Shown here piece after piece: positions 16,764-25,523 of a stretch of 64,000 nucleotides of DNA. A model generated the notes under the pieces. It made no database searches. It was not told the DNA's origin and saw nothing but the letters and a program-made list of their open reading frames with translations. The DNA is taken from assembly GCF_000687555.1 (NCBI RefSeq), contig NZ_JHWJ01000011.1:114562-178561 (forward strand), given 5' to 3'. Position 1 is the first letter of the stretch, and the number at the start of each line of letters is the position of its first letter. This stretch comes from [Clostridium] aerotolerans DSM 5434 (GTDB taxonomy: Bacteria; Bacillota; Clostridia; Lachnospirales; Lachnospiraceae). Made by a program: the position numbers and the translations under genes.

Positions 16764-18245
16764 TTACGAGAATTTCCAGTAGTCGAACTTAAATAAGTCT
16801 CCGCTTCCATTTCCCGTAAATACAAAGAATAATTTATGCACACCAGTGGCACCGCTTATGGAGGTTTCTACCTCTCTCCAGTTCTGTGTACCGCCTGTGT
16901 TCGGCACCGTAAGGGTTCCGACAAGGGTGCCGCCTGTGCTGTCAAGGCGTACTTCAATCTTGCCGCCTGAAGTGGAAGCCACATTGGCCTTAAAGCTTTT
17001 TGCTCCCTGGGAACCAAAATCAACATTTCCTAATCCAATCCAGTCCCCGTTATTAATTCCTGTTACGTTCTGGTTGTAGGAAGGACCGCCGGATGCATAG
17101 CACCGTTCGGTTAAGATTCCGCCGTTCCAGCCAATGGTCTCTGCTTCCACCCTCTGATATGGGTTTAAGTTGGAAAGCTGTGCCACGCCAGCATAATCGG
17201 CTGCTACCTCACGAATGCTTCCATCGCTGTTATGAATCAGCTTGTTGATGTGAGGGGAACGGTATCCTTTTCCAGAGCCGTATAAAGCCTGGCTCACGGT
17301 CTGTGCATGGTAAACCACATACCACTGGTTCTTAAACAGGAATACGCAGTGGTGGTTATTGCCTCCTGACCGGAAGAATACGCCCGGATTTTTCAGGAAA
17401 TGGCCTTTGTAGGTAAATGGTCCCATTGGGTTTTTGCTTGTCATATATCCGATTTCACCTGCAGGCTTGTCTGACGGGTGAGTGCCGGAGAAGTTGATAC
17501 AGTAGGAGTAGTAGTAAACCCCGTTGTACTTATGCATTCCCGAATCTTCAAACATAAAGGGTGCATCAATGGTAGAGGCACTTCCCACAACGCTGATCAT
17601 ATCACCGCCTAAACGAAGCACTCTGGCCGTTTTGGGATTTGCCTGCTGTGCCTGTGTTGGCCTTGGATCTCCAGGAATTCCGCCGCCGCAGTATAAGTAT
17701 CCGGTTCCATCGTTGTCGACGAATACCGCAGGGTCGAACAGCCATACAACTCCAGGCATACCAGGTGTGTTGGTTGTTACCAGAGCTCTTCCTAAAGGAT
17801 CGCTCCATGGCCCGATGGGGCTGTCTGCCGTGAGTACACCGATTCCAGCGCCTCCGTTTGCAAAGTAAAGGAAGAACTTATCCTTACCGTTGATATTTTT
17901 TACTGCTGCCGCAGGTGCCCAGGAATTACCTGCCCATTTCGCTATACCTTGTCCCCCATTTAGGCCGTTTGCCCCAGCTACCGGAATTGCTCCGTGATCG
18001 GTCCAGTTTACCATGTCCTCAGAAGATATGACAAAAATACTCTTTAAATTCGCAAAGCTATTGTCCTTAATCGTACCATTGCTGTTGTACTCATAATTGT
18101 CGCTGGACATGTAGATGTAAACCCTGCCGTTGTAAGTCAGTGCATAGGGATCGGCTCCCAAATGATGGTCAATGAGTGGGTTAGAATTCCCCACTGATTT
18201 TGCAATTGTTGATTTTGCAGCAAGCATAGCTTTTTCATTACCCAT
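16764..18245 (-). CDS. GH43 arabinoxylan-active enzyme with CBM6
   Basis: The N-terminal GH43 propeller (to about residue 350) contains the base Asp in NPLIDHHLGADPYALTYN, Asp in VVWLFDPAVFVDNDG, and Glu in APFMFEDSGMHKY. It is followed by a CBM6 beta-sandwich (YQRVEAETIGWNGG, then NNGDWIGLGNVDFG and KLFFVFTG) that binds xylan or beta-glucan. The arrangement matches GH43 subfamily 29-type arabinofuranosidases. As with its two operon partners there is no signal peptide, which is odd for a CBM-bearing enzyme. GGAGG precedes ATG 18245. First gene of the operon; the ~800-bp region upstream should hold its control signals. Confidence 0.9.
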   Translation of the reverse strand: MGNEKAMLAAKSTIAKSVGNSNPLIDHHLGADPYALTYNGRVYIYMSSDNYEYNSNGTIKDNSFANLKSIFVISSEDMVNWTDHGAIPVAGANGLNGGQGIAKWAGNSWAPAAAVKNINGKDKFFLYFANGGAGIGVLTADSPIGPWSDPLGRALVTTNTPGMPGVVWLFDPAVFVDNDGTGYLYCGGGIPGDPRPTQAQQANPKTARVLRLGGDMISVVGSASTIDAPFMFEDSGMHKYNGVYYYSYCINFSGTHPSDKPAGEIGYMTSKNPMGPFTYKGHFLKNPGVFFRSGGNNHHCVFLFKNQWYVVYHAQTVSQALYGSGKGYRSPHINKLIHNSDGSIREVAADYAGVAQLSNLNPYQRVEAETIGWNGGILTERCYASGGPSYNQNVTGINNGDWIGLGNVDFGSQGAKSFKANVASTSGGKIEVRLDSTGGTLVGTLTVPNTGGTQNWREVETSISGATGVHKLFFVFTGNGSGDLFKFDYWKFS

Positions 18246-19058
18246 AAAATAATTACCTCCTGTTTTTTCTTCTCCATTTGATTTTTTTCATAATTTTGTT
18301 CACCGGAAACGTGTTGTTTTTTTACGCTTCTCTTGGTGATAGGCGGCATTATGGTTCTCCCTGCCGGCTTGAAAGAGAACCTATACTTTTATATGCCATT
18401 GTTTTAGCTTCGGTTACCTTTTACTTTTTAGATTTGCAAGTCTATACTATATAAAGATAATTAAGAGAGATTTGTAAACGGGAAAATAAAATAATTTAAA
18501 TCTATTTTAAAAGCCGTAGAATCACTCTTAAATGCTATTTCAGACTCTAGTATTAATCATAGGCGTTTCCATTTATATTACAAGATTCTTTAATATAGAA
18601 GTAATCCTGACAAAGTTTAGAATCTTGAAGGGAAAGTCATTTAAGTTTACAATTTTGAAAAAATCTTCTTTGTATTGAATGAGTTTGCAAATACAGTAAA
18701 TATTAAAACGAGATAGGATTATGGGCTTCAAATCCTTAGGTAATATCTAGCTTTGGTAGAATTGAGCACACAAAAACACGCCTTGGCTTCAAGGCGTGTT
18801 TTTTGATTCATTCTCATATTCATAATAAAATGGTATTGCAGATTCCCTTCGGGACCATGCTGCTGCCCCCTAAAACATAATTATTTTTATTCATTATATC
18901 ATATCTATTTTTGTCTTGTGTTTACAGACTTATATAAGAATCAGGCAGCTATGAATATCGGACTCTACGAAGCGTTTATTGTCAGCTGATTTTTAGGGCA
19001 TTATAATTGGAACGAAGTCATTCCTTTCCACGGAATGCTGATAAGGAGATTAAAAACA
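18246..19058. other. Non-coding region between the xylan operon and the CAT gene
   Basis: No supported gene. It should contain the minus-strand promoter and leader of the xylan operon, including a 7-bp hairpin GGTTCTC / GAGAACC near 18355-18385, the bidirectional terminator at 18772-18804, and the CAT promoter near 18910-18940. The 18480-18770 part is AT-rich and unexplained. Confidence 0.5.
18772..18804. terminator. Strong bidirectional terminator without an obvious gene
   Basis: A 10-bp perfect stem ACACGCCTTG / CAAGGCGTGT with a 4-nt loop has T6 on the plus strand and T5 on the minus strand. No coding gene ends at it on the plus side. Confidence 0.8.
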
Positions 19059-19724
19059 ATGGAAAACAACAAATTTACCCCTGTGGATTTACAATCCTGG
19101 TCAAGAGGCCAGATGTTTTATTATTTTACCCAGATGGCGCCTACCGGGTTTTCACTGACAGCTACTTTAGATATCACGATTATGAAAAAAGCATTGGAAG
19201 AGCGTCAGCTAAAATTCTTTCCTGCTTTTGTATGGGCAGTCACCACAATATTAAATCAGCACATGGAATTTAAGATTGCGATTAAGGATGAGGTACTTGG
19301 CTACTGGGATACTCTTACTCCACTGTACCCAACCTTTCATGATGATAATAAAACCATTTCTCAGATATGGACACCTTATTCCAAATTATTTAAAGATTTT
19401 TATGCCGGATACCTGGACAATGAAAAAGAGTACGGCGATCATCGTGGAGTACTGGCTCAGCCAGTTTCATCTCTTCCAGCGAACTGCTATTCCGTGTCTT
19501 GTCTGCCGTGGATTGATTTTCAACATTTTTCCCTTCACAGCTATGAAAACAAGCCATATTATTTCCCAACCATTGAAGGAGGTAAATTTACCGCCAATGG
19601 GGACAAAATTACTATGCCGATTTCCATATCGGTACATCATGCCACAACAGACGGCTGGCATGTAAAATGCTTTTTAGATGAGTTGCAGGCTTTGATGAAT
19701 GAGCCTCTAAAATGGTTGGATTGA
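19059..19724 (+). CDS. Chloramphenicol acetyltransferase-family protein (CatA-like)
   Basis: A 221-residue CAT fold: a homotrimeric acetyl-CoA-dependent O-acetyltransferase. The catalytic His lies in the C-terminal motif ISVHHATTDGWHV (consensus HHxxxDG). Other family marks are WSRGQMFYYFTQMAPTGFSL and a FPTIEGGKF-type segment before the active site. Whether it acts on chloramphenicol or is a vegetative relative of unknown acceptor cannot be told; the region YSVSCLPWIDFQHFSL fits CatA enzymes. The start at 19059 has AAGGAGA upstream; the frame 24 bases longer is unlikely. Single-gene unit. Confidence 0.88.
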   Translation: MENNKFTPVDLQSWSRGQMFYYFTQMAPTGFSLTATLDITIMKKALEERQLKFFPAFVWAVTTILNQHMEFKIAIKDEVLGYWDTLTPLYPTFHDDNKTISQIWTPYSKLFKDFYAGYLDNEKEYGDHRGVLAQPVSSLPANCYSVSCLPWIDFQHFSLHSYENKPYYFPTIEGGKFTANGDKITMPISISVHHATTDGWHVKCFLDELQALMNEPLKWLD

Positions 19725-19757
19725 TTGGTTTAATGAATGATTAATCCTTTTGCCATC

Positions 19758-20513
19758 TTAAGCCTGCTGTCTGTACTGATATCTCTCCCTTTTCTCTGTA
19801 AATCTTCCGTACTGAACAGCCTTCTGCCTGCATCCGTGCAGGCAGCTAAGGCAAAAGGTGCAGTCTTCTTTCCATTCAGGCTTTCCATCTACCATCTCAA
19901 TGGTATTGCAGGGACAGTTCCGTTCGCACTGTCTGCATCCATTGCATGACTCAGTCACGAAGAATTTTTTCGTGTGATCAGTCCTTCGATAAGCGTATCC
20001 CGTAAGTGGAGATACAAACGCCAGACTTCCTTTATTTATCTTCTTGATACGTTCTTTCTTTACAATCAAAGATAAGACGTTTTCAATCTCAGCTTCGGCA
20101 TTCTTTAAAAGATCTCTTTGCTTTTCTTTGCTTACGATGTCATATCCAACTACGTAATTATCTACCATCTTGACGCCAAACGCGGCATCCAGCTTCAACT
20201 GTTTTTCTTCCAACATATTTTTAAGCCGGTCCATGATACCTCCTGCGGAGAAGCCATAGGAGGCGATGGCATACACATATTGCCCTCTATAACCAGATAG
20301 ACGAAGGTGTTTTATAAAGCGTTCCACCATCGTAGGAAGCGTGTACCAATAAACAGGAAATACAAATCCAATGGACTCCTGCTCGCCAATTTCATAGGTT
20401 ATGTCTTCCTTTAGCCTGGACTTACTCATAAAAACCAAGCTGTCCCCTGTTTCTTTTGACACTTTCTCCGCTATATGTTTAGAATTACCAGTCCCACTAA
20501 AATAAAATATCAT
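19758..20513 (-). CDS. EFR1-family flavodoxin-ferredoxin fusion
   Basis: The N-terminal flavodoxin domain with an FMN phosphate loop (IFYFSGTGNSKHIAEKV) is fused to a C-terminal bacterial ferredoxin domain carrying two 4Fe-4S motifs (CNGCRQCERNCPC and CTFCLSCLHGC). A soluble electron carrier or oxidoreductase is expected; partners are unknown. The start is ATG 20513 with AAGGAG upstream, one base after the stop of the preceding membrane protein. It is the last gene of a MarR-controlled operon. A paralogue with a different regulator is at 49622-50389. Confidence 0.9.
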   Translation of the reverse strand: MIFYFSGTGNSKHIAEKVSKETGDSLVFMSKSRLKEDITYEIGEQESIGFVFPVYWYTLPTMVERFIKHLRLSGYRGQYVYAIASYGFSAGGIMDRLKNMLEEKQLKLDAAFGVKMVDNYVVGYDIVSKEKQRDLLKNAEAEIENVLSLIVKKERIKKINKGSLAFVSPLTGYAYRRTDHTKKFFVTESCNGCRQCERNCPCNTIEMVDGKPEWKEDCTFCLSCLHGCRQKAVQYGRFTEKRERYQYRQQA

Positions 20514-20514
20514 C

Positions 20515-20793
20515 CTAATTCTCCTTCCTGCCACCCTTTATGCATGTGATTAGACTCATAATATGAAAAGACTTTTTGATTTTCAAAGCTACCTCCCGGC
20601 CTATCATCAAGCCGCCTATCCAGAAAAAAACTTCACTGACCACCATCATGGTCCCAGTGATCGCTGCTTTTGAAGCAGGCGGACATGGAAGGCAGAGATT
20701 AAATGGCATGATGAAATATAGAACAAAGGACATGATAATCAAACTGATAGCGATTATATCTCTCTTTTTCTTACTTATTTTCCTTAGACTCAA
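20515..20793 (-). CDS. Small membrane protein of unknown function
   Basis: A 92-residue protein with two predicted membrane helices (IIAISLIIMSFVLYFIMPF and TGTMMVVSEVFFWIGGLMIG) joined by a Cys-containing loop (NLCLPCPPAS) and basic termini. The start is a TTG at 20793 with GGAGGAG upstream; the gene overlaps the MarR stop by 23 bp, so translation is coupled. It sits between a MarR repressor and an EFR1 electron carrier and may be part of the same redox or stress response. I do not recognise the family. Confidence 0.7.
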   Translation of the reverse strand: MSLRKISKKKRDIIAISLIIMSFVLYFIMPFNLCLPCPPASKAAITGTMMVVSEVFFWIGGLMIGREVALKIKKSFHIMSLITCIKGGRKEN

Positions 20794-21226
20794 CAGCTCT
20801 CTCCTCCAGCTTTTCCACTAACTTTGATAACATGCGGTCCATAACCTCCAGTTCCTTTTCATCTTCTGCAATCTCTTCTATGGTATCTGATACCCATTGA
20901 TAAACAGCCTGATCTCCCTGTAAAATGCTTTTTCCTTTCTTTGAAAGCTCAACATAAAAGACTCTCTTATCTTCTTCCGACTGCATTTTCTTAATTAAAT
21001 CCAGATTCAGAAGCTTTCTGATGATGACAGATACTGCAGGCTTTGTTAATGACAAGGCTTCTGCAATCTGGGTAAGGTTGGGCTTTTGCAGGGAATGAAT
21101 CACCATTAAATAATAATAGTCGTTATTGGAAAACTTATTGATTTCATCTTCCTTCATTACTGTATTTAAATTCCGGATACAATCCTGCCATAACATATTT
21201 ACTAAAGCAGATAGTTTTTCTTGCAT
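20771..21226 (-). CDS. MarR-family transcriptional regulator
   Basis: A 151-residue winged-helix dimeric regulator. The recognition-helix region is PNLTQIAEALSLTKPAVSVI and the wing follows (KKMQSEEDKRVFYVELSKKG, the conserved DxR). C-terminal helices form the dimer interface. It likely represses its own operon (membrane protein plus EFR1) through the AT-rich palindrome just upstream. RBS AGGAG precedes the ATG at 21226. Ligand unknown. Confidence 0.9.
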   Translation of the reverse strand: MQEKLSALVNMLWQDCIRNLNTVMKEDEINKFSNNDYYYLMVIHSLQKPNLTQIAEALSLTKPAVSVIIRKLLNLDLIKKMQSEEDKRVFYVELSKKGKSILQGDQAVYQWVSDTIEEIAEDEKELEVMDRMLSKLVEKLEERAVESKENK

Positions 21227-21261
21227 GCTCTTCTCCTATCACAAGTTTTATAATTAAAGCA

Positions 21262-21288
21262 TTTTAATTAAATTTATTTAACTAAATT
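21262..21288 (-). promoter_or_regulatory. Putative MarR operator
   Basis: An AT-rich imperfect palindrome TTTTAATTAAA...TTTAACTAAAT lies about 40 nt upstream of the marR-type start, where a self-repressing MarR would bind (inference). Confidence 0.45.
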
Positions 21289-21300
21289 ATCATAAGAAAG

Positions 21301-21326
21301 ACGTGCTGTCAATAGCACGTTTTTCC
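21301..21326. terminator. Hairpin after the GNAT gene
   Basis: ACGTGCT / AGCACGT is a 7-bp stem with T5 on the plus strand and a weaker T-rich stretch on the minus strand. It separates the GNAT 3' end from the MarR promoter. Confidence 0.5.
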
Positions 21327-21338
21327 ATAATCTCTTTT

Positions 21339-21893
21339 CTAATCTGTACTCAGCCTGGAATACACGATAAGATCAACAACGCCAATGCCCTTCCAATATT
21401 GCGCTTGTCTTAAAACTCCTTCTTCCCTGAACTCGCTTTTTAACAAGACCCGCTTTGATTTTTCATTGGCTGGCATTACAAAGGCCTGTATCCGGTTGAT
21501 TCCTATGGTCTGGAATAAATAATCCGCCATACCATTCACTGCCTGGGAGGCAATACCTTTGCCCCAGTAAGCTTCATTCAAACGGTACCCCACGGTAATC
21601 ATATTGACCTTCTCATCATAATCAAACATTTCTGCCACTCCAACAATCTTTTCAGGTGCTTCCGGAAGGCAGATTCCTAAAAATATCTCTTTTTTCTTCC
21701 CAAAGTCCCGTTCAAAATGGCCGATCATATTCAGAACCGTTGCTTTATTCTTTTTTACATCTCCGGGAATATAAGTAAATACATTTTCATTGTTATAAAT
21801 TTCAAACAAACTATCTAAATCAGATTCTTCAATTTTTCGAAGTATCACCCTATCTGTGACAATGTGGGGAAACTTCTCATATGGATTTCCCAT
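21339..21893 (-). CDS. RimJ/RimL-type GNAT acetyltransferase
   Basis: A 184-residue acetyltransferase with the N-terminal substrate strand VTDRVILRKIEESDLDSL, central NMITVGYRLNEAYWGKGIAS (acetyl-CoA loop GKGIAS) and C-terminal EGVLRQAQYWKGIGVVDL. Family members acetylate protein N-termini, amino acids or antibiotics; nothing identifies the acceptor. GGAGAGG precedes the ATG; it lies 15 bp after the AraC-type regulator and is probably co-transcribed with it. Confidence 0.85.
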   Translation of the reverse strand: MGNPYEKFPHIVTDRVILRKIEESDLDSLFEIYNNENVFTYIPGDVKKNKATVLNMIGHFERDFGKKKEIFLGICLPEAPEKIVGVAEMFDYDEKVNMITVGYRLNEAYWGKGIASQAVNGMADYLFQTIGINRIQAFVMPANEKSKRVLLKSEFREEGVLRQAQYWKGIGVVDLIVYSRLSTD

Positions 21894-21908
21894 GTTTACC
21901 TCTCCCTG

Positions 21909-22829
21909 TCAAATCTTTTGTTTCATACAAGGCATATGAAAATCAAGGATCAACTCCTCTGCCCCTTGTTCTAACGGCTCACAAAACCGGCTGACCGTAT
22001 AAAACTCCAACCAGTAGAAATCGTCATAGAGAAGGCTGTATCCATTTTTCTGTACCATACTGGAAATGAGGATATATGCGTTGTTAATGATTTCATCCAG
22101 ACTCTTTGCAGCAATCTGTGCTTTTGCAATGGTCCCGCCCTTTATGATTTTTCCCGTCATACCCTTGGGAATGGGAGTCCCCACTTTAAAATACTTCCCA
22201 ACGATATACGTCTCCCCAAGCCCGGTATCGTCTGCAAAATCAGTCATATACCCAAGCCCAATACAGTCATCCATGCCAACATAGCTTTCCCTTAACTCAT
22301 AAAGGACCTTATCAAAGCCCTGCTCCCAGAAAATCCCCCACAGCTCTTTTGTAGTCACCTTATAATCCCTGCTGCTGATTCCAATGAGGAGCACATCTTC
22401 GGTCTCTTCATATTCCAGTCTTTTCATATCCGCCATCACTCTTTTTCCCTCCAGAACGTAATATGTATCACGATTGGTCATGGAGAGAGGAAATGTAGCA
22501 TGCTCTAAATAAATCTCCCGTGTAATGCTGGCAGGCGGTACTGTAAAATGCTCTTTAAATGCCCTTGTAAAGGCAGAACTGTTTTCATACCCCCACTCCA
22601 TTGCCACCTGGGTTATGTTTTTTTCTTTTCTTAAAAGCATCTCCGCTGATAACGTTAATCTCCGCCTGCGTACATATGACGAGAGTGAAATATTGCAGAT
22701 ATACGCAAAAATCCGCTGATAAAGCCCAATGGGAATTCCTGTGAGCTTTGCTATTTTACCGTAATCCACATTTTTGATATCTTCTTCCAACAGATCAATG
22801 ACTTTTTGAGTCTGATTGAGTACTTCCAT
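21909..22829 (-). CDS. AraC-type regulator with GyrI-like effector domain
   Basis: The two-helix AraC DNA-binding domain is N-terminal (residues ~1-105; SLSSYVRRRRLTLSAEMLL and VAMEWGYENSSAFTRAFKEHF). It is followed by a GyrI-like/BmrR-type small-molecule-binding domain (about residues 145-300). This order is that of Rob/SoxS-like multidrug sensors. The ligand and regulon are unknown; the GNAT downstream is an obvious candidate target. RBS GGGAGG. Confidence 0.88.
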   Translation of the reverse strand: MEVLNQTQKVIDLLEEDIKNVDYGKIAKLTGIPIGLYQRIFAYICNISLSSYVRRRRLTLSAEMLLRKEKNITQVAMEWGYENSSAFTRAFKEHFTVPPASITREIYLEHATFPLSMTNRDTYYVLEGKRVMADMKRLEYEETEDVLLIGISSRDYKVTTKELWGIFWEQGFDKVLYELRESYVGMDDCIGLGYMTDFADDTGLGETYIVGKYFKVGTPIPKGMTGKIIKGGTIAKAQIAAKSLDEIINNAYILISSMVQKNGYSLLYDDFYWLEFYTVSRFCEPLEQGAEELILDFHMPCMKQKI

Positions 22830-22925
22830 TGGTTCCCCCCCTCCCAGCTGATTATGTCACAGGCCCTTAAAAATTGCTTTCCTTTCTTTGTACAACTTCT
22901 GCACAAGCAAGAGTATCATTTCCCT

Positions 22926-23207
22926 CTATTCCCCTAAGAGATAATTATTTTCTTCATTGGCCAGTTCCAAGGTCCTGACCTCACAGGTCTTATAGCCCAG
23001 TGCCATAAATGGATCCGATTCAGCAATCTTAGTCGCTTCCTCCATGTCTTCTGCAGTAAATACCACCATGCCTCCCGGATAATCGGTAAATGGTCCGCAA
23101 AGGACAAGCTTTCCCTGTCTCTTTAATTCCTTCAAATGCTCTACATGCCCTTTTACGACCTCCTCATTAAGAGGCTTTTGATTCTTCATTAAGTAAACAT
23201 ACACCAT
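22926..23207 (-). CDS. YciI-family protein
   Basis: A small ferredoxin-like-fold (dimeric alpha/beta barrel) protein of 93 residues. Family features are LKELKRQGKLVLCGPFTDYPGG and ATKIAESDPFMALGYKT, with the conserved His of GHVEHL. Function of most members is unknown; some are dehydrochlorinase-like. The start is moved to ATG 23207 because AAGGAG precedes it and YciI proteins begin at this point; the longer frame to 23282 is unlikely. Confidence 0.85.
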   Translation of the reverse strand: MVYVYLMKNQKPLNEEVVKGHVEHLKELKRQGKLVLCGPFTDYPGGMVVFTAEDMEEATKIAESDPFMALGYKTCEVRTLELANEENNYLLGE

Positions 23208-23469
23208 AATGTAAACTCCTTTTCCGCCATAATTATTTTTACCAATGGTTTTCTCAGAACTTAATAGCAAATATTTTTTCAATCATACCACATGTTACAT
23301 TATCTTTGACACAACTTTTTCTATGGAATGAGAAATTCAGACCATATTCTGAGATGACAACCCTTGTTCTTCATTCATATAATAAAGAATAATACAGCAT
23401 TTATAATGTAACAATTTTAATCCGATGTTGGTATGCTGTACTATACTTTTAATGTGAGGAGATGCTCCT

Positions 23470-24813
23470 ATGTATCTTGAAAAAAGTCCCAATCTTACGG
23501 GACGAATCGTTTTACCGGAAGATCCTCAGTACAACACGGCACGCCAGGTATTTAATACCTTTTTCGATAGATATCCACTCGTAATTGTTTTTGCACAGGA
23601 GACGAGAGATGTTATCAATGCCATCAAATGGGCACGCTGCAGAGACATTCCCATTCGGGTGCGCTCAGGACGTCATAATTACGAGGGATTATCCGTTCGC
23701 AATGCTGGAATTGTTATTGATGTCAGCGAGATGAAGAGGGCAGAAATTGACCGGTCAAGGCAAACGGCTACCATCCAAACCGGCCTTCGGGATTATCAGA
23801 TGGCTCAGCTCCTTGGAGAGCAGGGCCTGGTGGTTCCCCCTGGACTTTGTCCCACCACAGGCATAGCAGGCTTTACCCTTGGCGGAGGCCAAAGCAGCTT
23901 ATCCCGTCCCTGGGGCCTGGCCATTGATAATTTACTGGAAGCAGAAATGGTAAATGCAGACGGCCGCGTACTCCATGCAAGCAGAGATGAAAATGCGGAT
24001 TTATTCTGGGCACTGCGCGGGGGAGGAGGCGGTAACTTTGGAATCTGCACTTCTTTCCGATTCCGTACCCGCCCCTTAGAAACAGTCGCTTATGCTGAAA
24101 TAAGCTGGCCCATCAGCGATTTAAAACCAGTGCTGAAAAGCTGGCAGACATACACACTTCCAGAAGCGGAAAGACGGCTCACTCCCTTACTCACCATAGC
24201 AGCCGGGGACAGCACTCTGCTTATGATGCAGGGAGTATTTCTAGGCACTGAAACAGAGCTTAGGACCTTGCTCCAGCCACTCCTAAACTCAGCAGTTCCC
24301 CAGGATATTTTTATCGAAGAAATTCCGTGGCTGGAGGCAGCAGCGAGAATCGCAGCCACTCAGCCGGGCTCCCCGGAGCCATTTAAAAGTGTGGGACCTT
24401 TTGTTTATCAATTGCTTCCAGATGCAGCACTTAATATCATAGAACGCTTTATCAGTGAACCGCCCACCTCATCGGTTTCCGTATTTTTCCATGGACTGGG
24501 TGGTGCTGTAGCCGATGTTCCAAACCAGGCCACTGCTTATTATTACCGGAAAGCCCTTTCGAATATCTCCTATTTTTCTACCTGGGATACGCCGGAAGGA
24601 GCCGGGCCTGGGATCCGCTGGGTAGAAAGCTTTCGTAAAGCCATGCAGCCATTTACCAGAGGAGTTTATGTAAATACACCTGATCTTTCCATCTGTAATT
24701 GGCCTAAGGCCTATTATGGCAGCAATTATCAAAGACTGACCCGTGTAAAGGCAATATACGATCCGGAGAATATCTTTCGATATCCCCAAAGCATACCTCC
24801 AGCCTGTTTATAG
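23470..24813 (+). CDS. FAD-linked oxidase, berberine-bridge-enzyme type
   Basis: A 447-residue PCMH/VAO-family flavoprotein with an FAD_binding_4 domain and a C-terminal BBE segment (YYGSNYQRLTRVKAIYDPEN). Both residues for bicovalent flavin attachment seem present: His in RVRSGRHNYEG and Cys in PGLCPTTGIAGFTLGGG. Such enzymes oxidise sugars or alcohols using O2 or another acceptor; the substrate is not predictable. No signal peptide. GAGGAG lies upstream of ATG 23470. Single-gene unit with a shared terminator downstream. Confidence 0.88.
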   Translation: MYLEKSPNLTGRIVLPEDPQYNTARQVFNTFFDRYPLVIVFAQETRDVINAIKWARCRDIPIRVRSGRHNYEGLSVRNAGIVIDVSEMKRAEIDRSRQTATIQTGLRDYQMAQLLGEQGLVVPPGLCPTTGIAGFTLGGGQSSLSRPWGLAIDNLLEAEMVNADGRVLHASRDENADLFWALRGGGGGNFGICTSFRFRTRPLETVAYAEISWPISDLKPVLKSWQTYTLPEAERRLTPLLTIAAGDSTLLMMQGVFLGTETELRTLLQPLLNSAVPQDIFIEEIPWLEAAARIAATQPGSPEPFKSVGPFVYQLLPDAALNIIERFISEPPTSSVSVFFHGLGGAVADVPNQATAYYYRKALSNISYFSTWDTPEGAGPGIRWVESFRKAMQPFTRGVYVNTPDLSICNWPKAYYGSNYQRLTRVKAIYDPENIFRYPQSIPPACL

Positions 24814-24840
24814 AGTAAAAAGAAGAATTGTTTTAACGAA

Positions 24841-24879
24841 AACGGACGGGTAACCGATTGATTGGATTACCTGCCCGTT
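24841..24879. terminator. Bidirectional terminator between convergent genes
   Basis: AACGGACGGGTAACC pairs with GGATTACCTGCCCGTT over a long imperfect stem; T-rich flanks occur on both strands. It separates the FAD oxidase from the convergent gene ending at 24912. Confidence 0.65.
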
Positions 24880-24911
24880 CTATCAAATTATTGCTTTAAA
24901 CTGTTTTCCTA

Positions 24912-25523
24912 CTATAGCTTATCAGGAACTTGTACCAGTATCATTCCGCCTTTTTTCCGAAAGCCTGTGTCCCAAAGCTCCTTAAAATTAAGCCAGCGAT
25001 ATCCCCCATAGGTTGCAATTTTTACATAAAACTCATCTTCCAGTTCTTCATAACCTACAAGCATGAACCAGTGCCATACCAGATCCTTAAAATTCACGTT
25101 GTTATGGCGAAGCAGCAAATAAGGGATTGGCATTCCCTGGTCGATTTGATGTTTCGCTTCCATAACTGCCTGTTCCACAGAAGTATCTCCATGACAGCCG
25201 GAAAGCTTCATCTCCTCTTCTCCTGCATTTTTTAAGTATTTTTGAAAGCCGTCGATAAATATTTCCAGAGTATCAATTCCATGCATCCGTGGCCTTAGAT
25301 AAGGCTTCATCTTCATGGCAAATCTGATATAGTCTTCTTTTTCAAGCTTATGAACATCATAGGGGTATAAGTGGTTCTTGCTTCCATGAAGGGCTTCGTT
25401 AATACAGACATCACAAGCGGCCGCAGCTCCGCAGCCTCCAAGATGCATCATGGGATCACGAAACCAATCCTGGTTACCGCCAAAGGCATTTTCTATTCTA
25501 AAATAGGATAATTCTTTCTTCAT
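24912..25523 (-). CDS. Uncharacterised protein, possible papain-like (C39-like) fold
   Basis: About 203 residues. A conserved-looking Cys segment (GGCGAAAACDVCI, near residue 33) in a helix start and a late His followed by hydrophobics (LVWHWFMLVGYEE, near 160), then an aromatic YGGYRWLNF turn, resemble the Cys/His arrangement of bacterial papain-like or BtrH-N-like folds. I do not recognise a named family and no activity is claimed. The start is ATG 25523, with GAGGAG upstream, rather than the longer frame to 25562. Stands alone. Confidence 0.6.
   Translation of the reverse strand: MKKELSYFRIENAFGGNQDWFRDPMMHLGGCGAAAACDVCINEALHGSKNHLYPYDVHKLEKEDYIRFAMKMKPYLRPRMHGIDTLEIFIDGFQKYLKNAGEEEMKLSGCHGDTSVEQAVMEAKHQIDQGMPIPYLLLRHNNVNFKDLVWHWFMLVGYEELEDEFYVKIATYGGYRWLNFKELWDTGFRKKGGMILVQVPDKL

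Noticed and set aside
18690..18765. Possible selenocysteine tRNA (CTTCAAA anticodon-like loop)
   Set aside because: Acceptor and T arms cannot be paired and no selenoprotein context exists; the loop match is probably chance.
19035..19058. Longer start for the CAT gene
   Set aside because: The upstream in-frame ATG lies before the AAGGAGA ribosome binding site.
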